The notes under the pieces are model-generated. The model did not search any database, had not been told where the DNA came from, and saw only the letters and a list, made by a program, of their open reading frames with translations. The translations under genes and the position numbers were made by a program. A stretch of 8,059 nucleotides of DNA from Actinomycetota bacterium (lineage in GTDB: Bacteria; Actinomycetota; Actinomycetes; Actinomycetales; Cellulomonadaceae). The stretch is taken from positions 1 to 8,059 of the forward strand of contig JAHIJU010000349.1 of assembly GCA_018898235.1 (NCBI GenBank), read 5' to 3'. Of this stretch, positions 1 through 6,339 are shown piece by piece. Positions within the stretch are counted from its first letter, which is position 1. Every line of letters starts with the position of its first letter.

Positions 1-1190
1 AGCAGCCGGGCAACGCCCGGGTCGCGGTCGCCCAGACGCCCTACTCGTCGTTCCGCGGCGCCGCCACGCGGCTCGAACGGATCGCCGCAGCCACGACGGA
101 CATCCAGCACGTCGTCCACCAGGGGCTGACCTACTACGACGCGACCTTCTGGGTCGGCGCGAATGCCGTGATCCGCAAGGTGGCGCTCGACGACATCGTC
201 GAGACCTCCTACGTGGGGGGCCAGGAGGTCCGTCGCTACGTGCAGGACCGCACCGTCATCGAGGACACCGAGTCGAGCGTCGACCTGATCGCGCACGGCT
301 GGTCGCTCTACAACTACCCGGAGCGGTTGAGCTACAGCGCGACACCGCCCGACTACGGCTCGCTGGTCGTGCAACGTGCCCGGTGGGCGAACGGCGGCCT
401 GATCATCGCGCCGAAGTTCTGGCGCTACGTCCGCCGCGAGCGCAAGGCCGGGCACCGCGTCCGGTTCGCCACCCAGACGCTGCGCCTCAACTACATGCTG
501 TCGATCGCATGGGCCAGCTTCGGGCTGCTGTTCCTGCTGGCCTTCCCGTTCGACGACAAGTTGCTCAGCCCGATCATCGTGGCCGCAGCCGTCCCGTACT
601 TCCTGGCGATGGCGTACGACTTCCACCGGCTCGGGTACAAGCGCTCCGACGTCTTCCGCGTCTACGCGTTCAACCTGGTGCTGCTCCCGGTCAACCTGGC
701 CGGGACCTTGAAGTCGATGCAGCAGGCTGCGTCGAAGTCGAAGATCGCGTTCGCCCGGACGCCGAAGGTCGCCGACCGGACGGCCGCCCCGGCGCTGCAC
801 GTCCTGGCGGCCTACGCCATCGCCGCGTTCTCGTTCTACACACTCGCGAACGACATCCAGGCCGGTCATTGGAGCCACGCCGTGTTCGCCACGTTCAACG
901 GTGTGCTCACGACCTACGCCATCGTCGCCTTCATGGGGTTCCGCAACTCGATCGTCGACCTCTGGCTGGGGATGGTCCACTGGGTGCGCGTTCCGGTGCG
1001 GCAGTCGGCGCCGCGCCGACGGCGGACGGGCGCCCCGGGTGCGCCGGCGGCCGCGCCGGACTGGCGGTCCGTGCTGTACTTCGGACCCGATCAGCCGGCC
1101 GGGCCCGCCGATGGGCGACCGAAGGTCGCGGTGACGAGCGCACCGCCGGTCCGACGTGGTGACACCCGCTCGCGGCAGCGGAACGGGTGA
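1..1190 (+). CDS. Processive family 2 glycosyltransferase, cellulose-synthase-like (5' truncated)
   Basis: The frame is open from base 3 to the TGA at 1188-1190 (395 codons), so the window edge removes the start, the N-terminal membrane helices and the first UDP-sugar-binding motifs. What remains matches the second half of the BcsA/hyaluronan-synthase-type catalytic domain. There is a WVGANAVIRK block (about 150-179). VIEDTES (about 255-275) stands where the family has TED, and its Asp is the expected catalytic base. QRARW (372-386) is the QxxRW motif that holds the growing polymer. About five hydrophobic helices follow (near 489-548, 561-617, 651-707, 795-848 and 879-941), then a basic, Pro/Ala-rich tail. 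The segment FARTPKV between helices 3 and 4 resembles the conserved TPK stretch of cellulose synthases. The enzyme should sit in the cytoplasmic membrane, polymerising and exporting a beta-linked polysaccharide from a nucleotide sugar. The sugar is not determinable here. Family call strong, product open. Confidence 0.9.
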   Translation, partial: QPGNARVAVAQTPYSSFRGAATRLERIAAATTDIQHVVHQGLTYYDATFWVGANAVIRKVALDDIVETSYVGGQEVRRYVQDRTVIEDTESSVDLIAHGWSLYNYPERLSYSATPPDYGSLVVQRARWANGGLIIAPKFWRYVRRERKAGHRVRFATQTLRLNYMLSIAWASFGLLFLLAFPFDDKLLSPIIVAAAVPYFLAMAYDFHRLGYKRSDVFRVYAFNLVLLPVNLAGTLKSMQQAASKSKIAFARTPKVADRTAAPALHVLAAYAIAAFSFYTLANDIQAGHWSHAVFATFNGVLTTYAIVAFMGFRNSIVDLWLGMVHWVRVPVRQSAPRRRRTGAPGAPAAAPDWRSVLYFGPDQPAGPADGRPKVAVTSAPPVRRGDTRSRQRNG

Positions 1191-2758
1191 GCGCCATGGT
1201 TCTCGAACCGCCCACCGCTCCCCGTCCGCGCACCCGGGTGTCGCCGCTGCGGGTCGCCGTCGTCCTGGTGTCCGTCGCGGCCGTCGTCGCGGTCGGGTAC
1301 CGGGCGGTCACGGGGGTCGTCGCTGCGGCCCAGACCCCTGGGCCGTCGACCTTCAGCTCCTACGTCGACGTCACGGCGTGGCCCACCTACGCCTTCGAGA
1401 CGCCGGCCGGCCCCGCGCAGTCCGACGTCACGCTGGCCTTCGTCGTGGCCGACCCGGGCGCCGCCTGCACCCCGAGCTGGGGCGGCTACTACACGCTCGA
1501 CGGCGCCGCGGCATCGCTGGACCTGGACCGTCGCATCGCCCAGCTGCGCAGCACCGGTGGTCGGGTGCGGGTCTCGTTCGGCGGGCAGGCCAACAGTGAG
1601 CTCGCGACGGTGTGCACCGACGCGGACTCGTTGCGCGCCGCCTACGCCTCGGTGGTGCAGCGCTACGACCTGACGTCCATCGACCTCGACCTGGAGGGTG
1701 CCGGGTTGCAGGACGCCGGCGGGGTGACCCGTCGGGCGCAGGCCGTCGCGGCGTTGCAGCACGACCTCGCCGCGTCCGGCCGCTCGCTCGGCGTCTGGCT
1801 CACGTTGCCCGTCGACCAGACCGGGTTGACCGCCGTCGGGCAGCGGGCGGTGACGGCCATGCTGGCGGCCGGGGTCGACGTGACCGGCGTGAACGGGATG
1901 ACGATGGACTTCGGGGTCGTCACGACGGCCGCGGATCCGCTGTACCCCGTGGTGGAGAAGGCGACGCTCGCCCTGCACTCCCAGGTGGTGAGCCTGTTCT
2001 CGGCCGCCGGGCAGCGGCTCGACGAGGTCGCGTCCTGGGGCAAGGTCGGCATCACCCCGATGATCGGCCAGAGCGATGTCGCGACCGAGCGGTTCACCAT
2101 CGCCGACGCGACCGCGGTGAACCAGCTCGCCCGGGACCATGGTGTGGGCCTGGTGTCGATGTGGTCGCTCAACCGGGACTCCACCTGCTCGTCGCCGCTG
2201 CCCTCGGTGACGACCGTCGTGCAGACCACCTGCAGCGGGATCGACCAGGGCGGCAGCTCGTTCGCCGCCGTGCTGTCCGCCGACCTGCCCGCCGCCGTGC
2301 CGACCGGTACCTCGACACCGACCGGTGCGACGTCACCGTCCGCGAACCCCTCGGCCGTGGCGCCGACCTCGGCCGCGGACGACCCGGCCACCAGCCCGTA
2401 CCCCATCTGGGACCCGCTCGGCACCTACCCGGGCGGGACGCGGATCGTCTGGCACCGGCAGGTCTACCAGGCCAGGTACTGGACGAGCGGTGTCGCCCCG
2501 GACACCGCCGTGGCGAACCCCGCGGACTCGCCGTGGACCCTGCTGGGTCCGGTCATGCCCGGTGACAAGCCGTCACCGCTGCCGACGTTGCCGGCCGACA
2601 GCTACCCGCAGTGGGATGCCACCCAGGCGTACGTGGCGGGGACGCGCGTGCAGCTCGGGCTCGTGCCGTACGAGGCCAAGTGGTGGACGCAGGGGCAGAA
2701 GCCGGGGACCTCGGTGGCCGGCGGCTCGCCGTGGGTGCTGGTGATCCCGGCGGGCTGA
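1187..2758 (+). CDS. Membrane-anchored or secreted GH18 chitinase-like enzyme with two CBM5/12-type modules
   Basis: This 523-residue protein starts at a GTG whose GTGA overlaps the previous stop; ATG 1196, three codons later, is an alternative. Residues 21-48 form one hydrophobic segment without a clear lipobox, so it is either an anchor or an uncleaved or late-cleaved signal. The GH18 barrel spans about 55-335: SFGG (130-133), SIDLDLEG (164-171) with D166, D168 and presumed acid E170, MTMDFG (238-243) and MWSLNRD (325-331). The pattern resembles the Pyrococcus ChiA-like GH18 branch. In DxxDxDxE the first Asp is Thr163, which does not remove the catalytic pair. C94/C143 and C334/C349 could form disulfides, fitting export. 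A Ser/Thr/Pro/Ala linker (about 366-403) leads to two aromatic-rich modules (404-456, 472-521) with ARYW and AKWW, typical of chitin-binding CBM5/12 domains. Expected role: cleaving beta-1,4-GlcNAc linkages outside the cell. Overlap with the synthase gene suggests it trims that polymer; a purely degradative role remains possible. Confidence 0.88.
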   Translation: MSAMVLEPPTAPRPRTRVSPLRVAVVLVSVAAVVAVGYRAVTGVVAAAQTPGPSTFSSYVDVTAWPTYAFETPAGPAQSDVTLAFVVADPGAACTPSWGGYYTLDGAAASLDLDRRIAQLRSTGGRVRVSFGGQANSELATVCTDADSLRAAYASVVQRYDLTSIDLDLEGAGLQDAGGVTRRAQAVAALQHDLAASGRSLGVWLTLPVDQTGLTAVGQRAVTAMLAAGVDVTGVNGMTMDFGVVTTAADPLYPVVEKATLALHSQVVSLFSAAGQRLDEVASWGKVGITPMIGQSDVATERFTIADATAVNQLARDHGVGLVSMWSLNRDSTCSSPLPSVTTVVQTTCSGIDQGGSSFAAVLSADLPAAVPTGTSTPTGATSPSANPSAVAPTSAADDPATSPYPIWDPLGTYPGGTRIVWHRQVYQARYWTSGVAPDTAVANPADSPWTLLGPVMPGDKPSPLPTLPADSYPQWDATQAYVAGTRVQLGLVPYEAKWWTQGQKPGTSVAGGSPWVLVIPAG

Positions 2759-2790
2759 GCCCAGTGGGCTGAGCCCAGTGGGCTGAGCCC
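2752..2790. repeat. 14-base tandem repeat (2.8 copies) of self-complementary units
   Basis: GGGCTGAGCCCAGT occurs exactly at 2752-2765 and 2766-2779, then as an 11-base partial copy at 2780-2790. Each GGGCTGAGCCC is an inverted repeat around a central G. The joins (GCCCAGTGGGC) are inverted repeats too. Neighbouring copies can therefore pair as an 11-base stem with one central G-G mismatch and an AGT loop. The first copy contains the GH18 stop codon (2756-2758). Confidence 0.9.
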
Positions 2791-2812
2791 GGCCGGTCGT
2801 GGCGCGTCGGCC
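2752..2812. terminator. Candidate bidirectional terminator between convergent genes
   Basis: The only non-coding stretch between the GH18 stop (2758) and the end of the minus-strand GT4 gene (2821) is 62 bases, and transcription converges on it from both sides. The repeat at 2752-2790 can form strong GC hairpins on either strand. A smaller stem (GGCCG 2791-2795 with CGGCC 2808-2812) follows. There is no U-tract on either side, so this is not a classical intrinsic terminator; tract-less GC hairpins are often proposed as terminators in actinobacteria. Function is inferred from position and folding only. Confidence 0.45.
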
Positions 2813-2820
2813 CCGCAGGG

Positions 2821-3837
2821 TCAGGCGTCGCCGCGCGCCACCCGCTCGAACAGCCGCTCGTAGTCGTCGACCATCCGGTCGCTGGAGAACCGTGCGATGG
2901 CGTCGGCCCGGCAGGCCGCACGGTCCAGGGTGCGGGCGACGGCGACCGCGGCGACGGCCTGCGGCACGTCGTGCACCAGGGAGCCCGTCAGGCCGGGGCG
3001 GACGAGCTCGGGCATGGACCCGCGGGGGTAGGCGATCACGGGGGTGCCGGTGACCATCGCCTCGGCGACCGACAGCCCGAACGGTTCGTCGAAGTCGATG
3101 AGGTGCAGCAGGGCCAGCGCGCCGCCGAGCAGCCGGTCGCGCTCCGCGGGGCCCACCGAGCCCAGGTAGGTCACGGCACGTCCGTCGACATGCGGCTCGA
3201 CCTGGGTGCGGAAGTACTCGCCGTCGTGCACGACCCCGGCGATGACCAGGGGCAGCCCGGCGAGCCGGGCCACCTCGATCGCCGTGGCGGTGCCCTTGTC
3301 GGGGTGGATGCGGCCGAGGAACAGCAGGTAGCCGCCGTCGCCCGTGCCCGCGCCGAACCGGTCGACGTCGATGCCGTGGTGGATGGTCGCGGCGTAGTGC
3401 AGGTCGGGGTGCCGGTCGGCATCGCTGATCGCGACGTACCGCACGACGTCGTCGTACGCGCGGTAGACCGGCAGGATCCGCGGCGAGGAGAACCCGTGGA
3501 TGGTGGTCACGACGGGGGTGCGCACCAGACGGCTGAACACGAGCGGCAGGAAGTCGAACTGGTTGCTGATCACGTCGAACTGCTCGGCCCGCTCGAAGAC
3601 GGCGGCGATGTGCAGGGCCTCGGACACCTTGGCGTCGACCGACGGGTCCTCCTCGTAGCCCGCGGGCGCCTCGGCGTGCAGCCGGGCGTGGGTGAGCGAG
3701 TCGGCCGTGGCGAACAACGTCACGTCGTGACCTCGCGCCACCAGCCCTTCGGTGAGGGTGGCGGCTACCTGCTCCCACGGGCCGTAGTCGCGCGGTGGGA
3801 CCCGGTGGGCGATCGAGGCGAGCATGGCGACCCGCAT
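2821..3837 (-). CDS. GT4-family glycosyltransferase (GT-B fold)
   Basis: The ATG at 3837-3835 follows GGAGGT at a 5-base spacing, so this start is preferred over an in-frame extension to 3912; the product is 338 residues. The N-terminal acceptor-side domain opens with a Rossmann-like strand and PPRDYGPWEQV (14-24), the GGxE-type loop seen in many GT4 enzymes, then RGHDVTLFAT (35-44) and TTIHGF (111-116). The C-terminal nucleotide-sugar domain has GRIHPDKG (175-182), with the conserved Arg176 and Lys181, and the EX7E motif EPFGLSVAE (E251, E259). This is a complete retaining GT-B enzyme, cytoplasmic or peripheral to the membrane, with no signal or membrane helix. In my recollection, close relatives often lie near GH130 genes, and here it is divergent from such an operon, so it probably serves the same pathway. 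Donor (plausibly GDP-mannose) and acceptor are unknown. Confidence 0.88.
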   Translation of the reverse strand: MRVAMLASIAHRVPPRDYGPWEQVAATLTEGLVARGHDVTLFATADSLTHARLHAEAPAGYEEDPSVDAKVSEALHIAAVFERAEQFDVISNQFDFLPLVFSRLVRTPVVTTIHGFSSPRILPVYRAYDDVVRYVAISDADRHPDLHYAATIHHGIDVDRFGAGTGDGGYLLFLGRIHPDKGTATAIEVARLAGLPLVIAGVVHDGEYFRTQVEPHVDGRAVTYLGSVGPAERDRLLGGALALLHLIDFDEPFGLSVAEAMVTGTPVIAYPRGSMPELVRPGLTGSLVHDVPQAVAAVAVARTLDRAACRADAIARFSSDRMVDDYERLFERVARGDA

Positions 3838-3842
3838 GGGAC

Positions 3843-3848
3843 ACCTCC
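3843..3848 (-). promoter_or_regulatory. Ribosome binding site of the minus-strand GT4 gene
   Basis: Read on the minus strand this is GGAGGT, five bases before the ATG at 3837. It is the strongest Shine-Dalgarno sequence in the window and fixes the start of the GT4 gene. Confidence 0.85.
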
Positions 3849-3888
3849 GGATGGGGTGGTCCGACCGTACTCCCCGGTCGCCGAGTCG

Positions 3889-3907
3889 TTCACCCTGGTA
3901 TGGTGAA
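3889..3907. promoter_or_regulatory. Inverted repeat, candidate operator and promoter site
   Basis: TTCACC (3889-3894) and GGTGAA (3902-3907) are perfect 6-base arms around a 7-base spacer. The right part contains TGGTATGGT, readable as an extended -10 (TGn plus TATGGT at 3899-3904) for the plus-strand operon, without a good -35. On the minus strand a -10-like TACGGT (bases 3869-3864) would put its -35 region at or beside this repeat. A regulator bound here could therefore control both directions. The symmetry is directly visible; promoter and operator roles are inferred. Confidence 0.4.
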
Positions 3908-4002
3908 GGCACAAATCGACGATGACTTTTCCTTTGCTCGCGCTTGTACTTGCGCGACCTGCGCCGGGGTACTCCCGGTCGAGGGGCTGGTCACTGGATC
4001 GT

Positions 4003-4112
4003 CCGGTCCTTGACCGGTTCCTGGCGCCGACGCCTGTCGAGCAGCCGGGACGTCGGCACCTTCCTTCCGCGCACGGCAGCACCTTCGCTGCGAGCTCGCC
4101 ACCTGAAGGAAG
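4003..4112 (+). promoter_or_regulatory. Structured 5' leader with possible ribosome-binding-site sequestration
   Basis: Three hairpins can be drawn: CCGGTC-CTT-GACCGG (4003-4017); 4023-4032 paired with 4051-4060 (9 of 10 pairs, 18-base loop); and GCAGC-ACCTTC-GCTGC (4076-4091). CTTCCTTC (4060-4067) is perfectly complementary to the Shine-Dalgarno region GAAGGAAG (4105-4112). CCTTC in the loop of the third hairpin (4082-4086) can also pair with GAAGG (4105-4109). The leader could thus switch between exposing and masking the ribosome binding site. It matches no riboswitch family I can name, and folding by eye in GC-rich DNA is prone to chance pairings. Confidence 0.35.
4105..4112 (+). promoter_or_regulatory. 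Ribosome binding site of the operon's first gene
   Basis: GAAGGAAG lies five bases before the ATG at 4118. It decides for this start over the in-frame upstream TTG at 3944, whose extra 58 residues are Arg/Ser-rich and unlike a GT4 N-terminus. Confidence 0.75.
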
Positions 4113-4117
4113 TCGCG

Positions 4118-5329
4118 ATGGCCGTCCGCCTCGGGTTCTTGTCCACCTACCCGCCCACCCAGTGCGGTATCGCGACGTTCTGCCAGGCGCTCGCCGGTCA
4201 GCTCGCGTCCGACGGCGCCGAGGTCGGCGTCGTGCGGCTCGTCGATGCACCGCAGACCTCGCCGGCCCCCGTGGTCGCCGAATGGGTCACCAGCCGCCCC
4301 GGCGATGCCGCCGAGGTCGCGCTGGTGCTCGACGGCTACGACGTGGCGGTCCTGCAGCACGAGTACGGGATCTTCGGCGGCGCCGACGGGGAGGATGTGC
4401 TCGAGGTCGTCGCCCGCCTGCGCGTCCCGCTCCTGACCGTGCTGCACACCGTGCTGGCCCAGCCCTCGGCCAACGAGCACCGCGTGCTGGCCGGGGTTGT
4501 CGACCACTCCGCCGTCCTGGTCACGATGACCCGGACGGCCCGCGACCGCCTGATCGCCGGCTGGGGTGTCGACCCGGCGCGCGTCGTGGTGATCCCGCAC
4601 GGTGCGGCCGAACCCACGCCCGCCGCCGCGCCCGGGGTCGGGGGACTGCAGGCGCCCGCCGTCCGGCGGGCCTCGGGTCTGGCCGCCGGGCTGGCCGCGA
4701 AGGCCGGTCGGGCACTGCTGCCCGGGCCGCGCCCGACCGTGCTCACCTGGGGGCTGCTGTCCCAGGGCAAGGGCATCGAGTGGGCGCTGCTGGCCCTGGC
4801 CGAGCTGCGTGACCGGATGGAGCTGCCGGTCTACCAGGTGGTGGGCCAGACCCATCCGAAGGTCGCCGAGCACGAGGGGGAGGCCTACCGGGACCGGCTG
4901 GTCGCGATGACCCGCGACCTCGCGCTGACCGACTCGGTGCGCTTCGACGGGCGCTACCTGACCCGGCCCGAGCTCGACGAGGTGGTGCGCCGGGCCGATG
5001 TCGTGCTGCTGCCCTACGACTCCGTCGAGCAGGTCACCTCCGGGGTGCTCACCGAGGCCGTCGCTGCCGGCAAGCCCGTCATCTCCACCCGGTTCCCGCA
5101 TGCCATCGAGCTCCTGTCCGGTGGCGCCGGTCGGCTGGTGCCGCAGCGTGACCCCACCGCCATCGCCGACGCGCTCGAGACGGTGCTCACCTCCCGGGGT
5201 GTGGCCGCCTCGATGGCGGCCACCTCGCGCAGCCTCGCGGCCTCGCTGCTGTGGCCCGCCGTGGCCGCCCGCTACCTCGAGGTTGCCGGGACCCTGGCGA
5301 CGGCCGACGTCCGGTCGGCCGTCCGATGA
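4118..5329 (+). CDS. GT4 glycosyltransferase, mannosyltransferase-like
   Basis: The 403-residue protein opens with LGFLSTYPPTQCGIATFCQA (5-24), the signature start of the GT4 mannosyltransferase-like group. It continues with VLQHEYGIFGG (78-88), LLTVLHTVLAQP (105-116) and VVVIPHGAAE (156-165). The donor domain has WGLLSQGKGIEW (211-222) and VEQVTSGVLTEAVAAGKPVI (303-322). Compared with the classic GT4 signature, the Arg five residues before the conserved Lys218 is Leu213, and the first Glu of EX7E is Gln305; the second, E313, is kept. This seems normal for the group rather than decay, since the surrounding blocks are intact. An Ala/Gly-rich insert (about 166-202) links the two domains. No membrane segment is seen, so it is cytoplasmic. 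It probably transfers mannose or a similar hexose to an unknown acceptor. It overlaps the next gene by ATGA, suggesting the two products work together. Confidence 0.88.
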   Translation: MAVRLGFLSTYPPTQCGIATFCQALAGQLASDGAEVGVVRLVDAPQTSPAPVVAEWVTSRPGDAAEVALVLDGYDVAVLQHEYGIFGGADGEDVLEVVARLRVPLLTVLHTVLAQPSANEHRVLAGVVDHSAVLVTMTRTARDRLIAGWGVDPARVVVIPHGAAEPTPAAAPGVGGLQAPAVRRASGLAAGLAAKAGRALLPGPRPTVLTWGLLSQGKGIEWALLALAELRDRMELPVYQVVGQTHPKVAEHEGEAYRDRLVAMTRDLALTDSVRFDGRYLTRPELDEVVRRADVVLLPYDSVEQVTSGVLTEAVAAGKPVISTRFPHAIELLSGGAGRLVPQRDPTAIADALETVLTSRGVAASMAATSRSLAASLLWPAVAARYLEVAGTLATADVRSAVR

Positions 5330-6339
5330 GCGCGACCTTCGCCCAGCTGGCCCGGCTGACGACCGCGACCGGCCTGTACGAGCATGCGCTGCTCACGGAG
5401 CCGCGCATCGAGCACGGCATGTGCGTGGACGACGTGGCCCGCGCGCTGGTCGTCACCGCGCGCCAGGGGGACCCGTCGCCGCAGGTCGTGACGATGTCCG
5501 CGACCTACCTCCGCTTCCTGCTCGACGCCCAGGGCGACGACGGCCGGATGCACAACCGTCGGACCCCCGCAGGGGTGTGGCTCGACGAGGTGTCCGCGCA
5601 CGACCACTGGGGGCGCGCGCTGTGGGCGTTCGGCGTGGCGGCGACGCACTCACCGGATGCGTGGGTGCAGCAGGCGGCCGCCCGGGGCGCGGCCCGGGCG
5701 ATGCTGGCGCGCTCGACGTACCCGCGGTCGATGGCCTACGCGGCGTTGGGCGCGGCCCAGCTGGCCGAGCGCGACCCCGGTGACAAGGTCGCGCGTCGCG
5801 TGCTCTACGACGCCCGCCAGGTGCTCCCGGCGGCCGGGTACGGTGCGGACTGGCCGTGGCCCGAGGAGCGGCTCAGCTACGCCAATGCCGTGCTGCCCGA
5901 GGCCATGATCGAGATCGGCGTGGCGCTGCACGACGATGCGCTGCGCCGTGACGGCCTGATGCTGCTCGCCTGGCTGGACGATGAGCAGACGGTCGACGGC
6001 CACCTGTCCGTCGTCCCCGCCGGGGGGCGGGGTCGCGAGGACCGCCGTCCCGGGTTCGATCAGCAGCCGATCGAGGTGGCGGCCCTGGCCGAGGCCGCCC
6101 GCACGGCCCTGCGCGCCACCCGGGACAGCCGCTGGGCGGACCTGCTGACGCGCTGCGAGGAGTGGTTCGTCGGCAACAACGACGCGGGCCTCCCGATGCG
6201 CGACGCCGACACCGGGGGCGGGTTCGACGGGCTCGAGGACGGGTCGGTCAACGAGAACCAGGGGGCGGAGTCCACGCTCGCCTGGCTCGCGACCCGCGAG
6301 CTGGCCCGCCTGGCCGCCGCGCCGGTCGTCGTCGCGTGA
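5326..6339 (+). CDS. Predicted (alpha/alpha)-barrel glycosidase-like protein, function unknown
   Basis: The ATG at 5326 sits in an ATGA overlap with the GT4 gene. There is no good ribosome binding site, so translation is probably coupled. The 337-residue protein has no signal or membrane helix and is rich in amphipathic helices, resembling six-hairpin (alpha/alpha) barrel glycosidases. Recognisable blocks are CVDDVARAL (33-41), HDHWGRALWAFG (92-103), WPWPEERLSYANAVLPEAMI (176-195), DQQPIEVAAL (245-254) and LEDGSVNENQGAESTLAWL (303-321). Their clusters of Asp, Glu, Trp and Asn would suit a sugar-binding or catalytic cleft; which acids matter cannot be told. From memory, a similar domain is fused to the C-terminus of the same type of GT4 in other bacteria, so this may be the split form. 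It may be a hydrolase, phosphorylase or acceptor-binding partner of the GT4. I assign no reaction. Confidence 0.75.
   Translation: MSATFAQLARLTTATGLYEHALLTEPRIEHGMCVDDVARALVVTARQGDPSPQVVTMSATYLRFLLDAQGDDGRMHNRRTPAGVWLDEVSAHDHWGRALWAFGVAATHSPDAWVQQAAARGAARAMLARSTYPRSMAYAALGAAQLAERDPGDKVARRVLYDARQVLPAAGYGADWPWPEERLSYANAVLPEAMIEIGVALHDDALRRDGLMLLAWLDDEQTVDGHLSVVPAGGRGREDRRPGFDQQPIEVAALAEAARTALRATRDSRWADLLTRCEEWFVGNNDAGLPMRDADTGGGFDGLEDGSVNENQGAESTLAWLATRELARLAAAPVVVA

Larger units (their letters stand above)
3838..4117. other. Divergent intergenic region, 280 bases
   Basis: This stretch separates the minus-strand GT4 from the plus-strand operon and must hold the promoters of both. Frames run open across it on both strands, but they are Arg/Pro-rich or shadow frames without recognisable motifs, so I see no gene. 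Contents from left to right: minus-strand ribosome binding site, an inverted repeat (3889-3907), a locally AT-richer island (about 3900-3952), then a GC-rich stretch with three predicted hairpins leading to the plus-strand ribosome binding site (4105-4112). Confidence 0.8.

Noticed and set aside
1091..2140. 349-codon open frame on the minus strand
   Set aside because: Antisense to the GH18 gene, which carries clear catalytic motifs; no domain is seen in the antisense product.
2573..3844. 423-codon open frame on the minus strand
   Set aside because: It overlaps the GT4 gene in another frame and is Arg/Pro/Ala-rich with no motifs, an effect of high GC content.
2971..3906. 311-codon open frame on the plus strand
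   Set aside because: Antisense to the minus-strand GT4, rich in Gly, Val, Asp and His, with no domain.
3939..3956. CGCGC-N8-GCGCG inverted repeat as an operator
   Set aside because: Five-base CG arms are expected by chance in DNA of this composition.
4056..4086. Two copies of GCACCTTC, 23 bases apart, as a regulator-binding direct repeat
   Set aside because: Short, and better explained as part of the anti-Shine-Dalgarno pairing segments; no third copy or fixed spacing seen.
3944..4117. N-terminal extension of the operon's GT4 from a TTG start
   Set aside because: The added 58 residues lack family similarity, while ATG 4118 has a good ribosome binding site and starts exactly at the conserved first strand.
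3890..5101. 403-codon open frame on the minus strand
   Set aside because: Antisense to the well-supported GT4 gene. Its Gly/Asp/Gln/His-rich composition is typical of shadow frames in GC-rich genes.
6162..6338. N-terminal extension of the GH130 gene
   Set aside because: It would overlap the barrel gene by about 180 bases and encodes an Arg-rich shadow stretch. ATG 6339 or GTG 6336 fits the overlap style of the operon.
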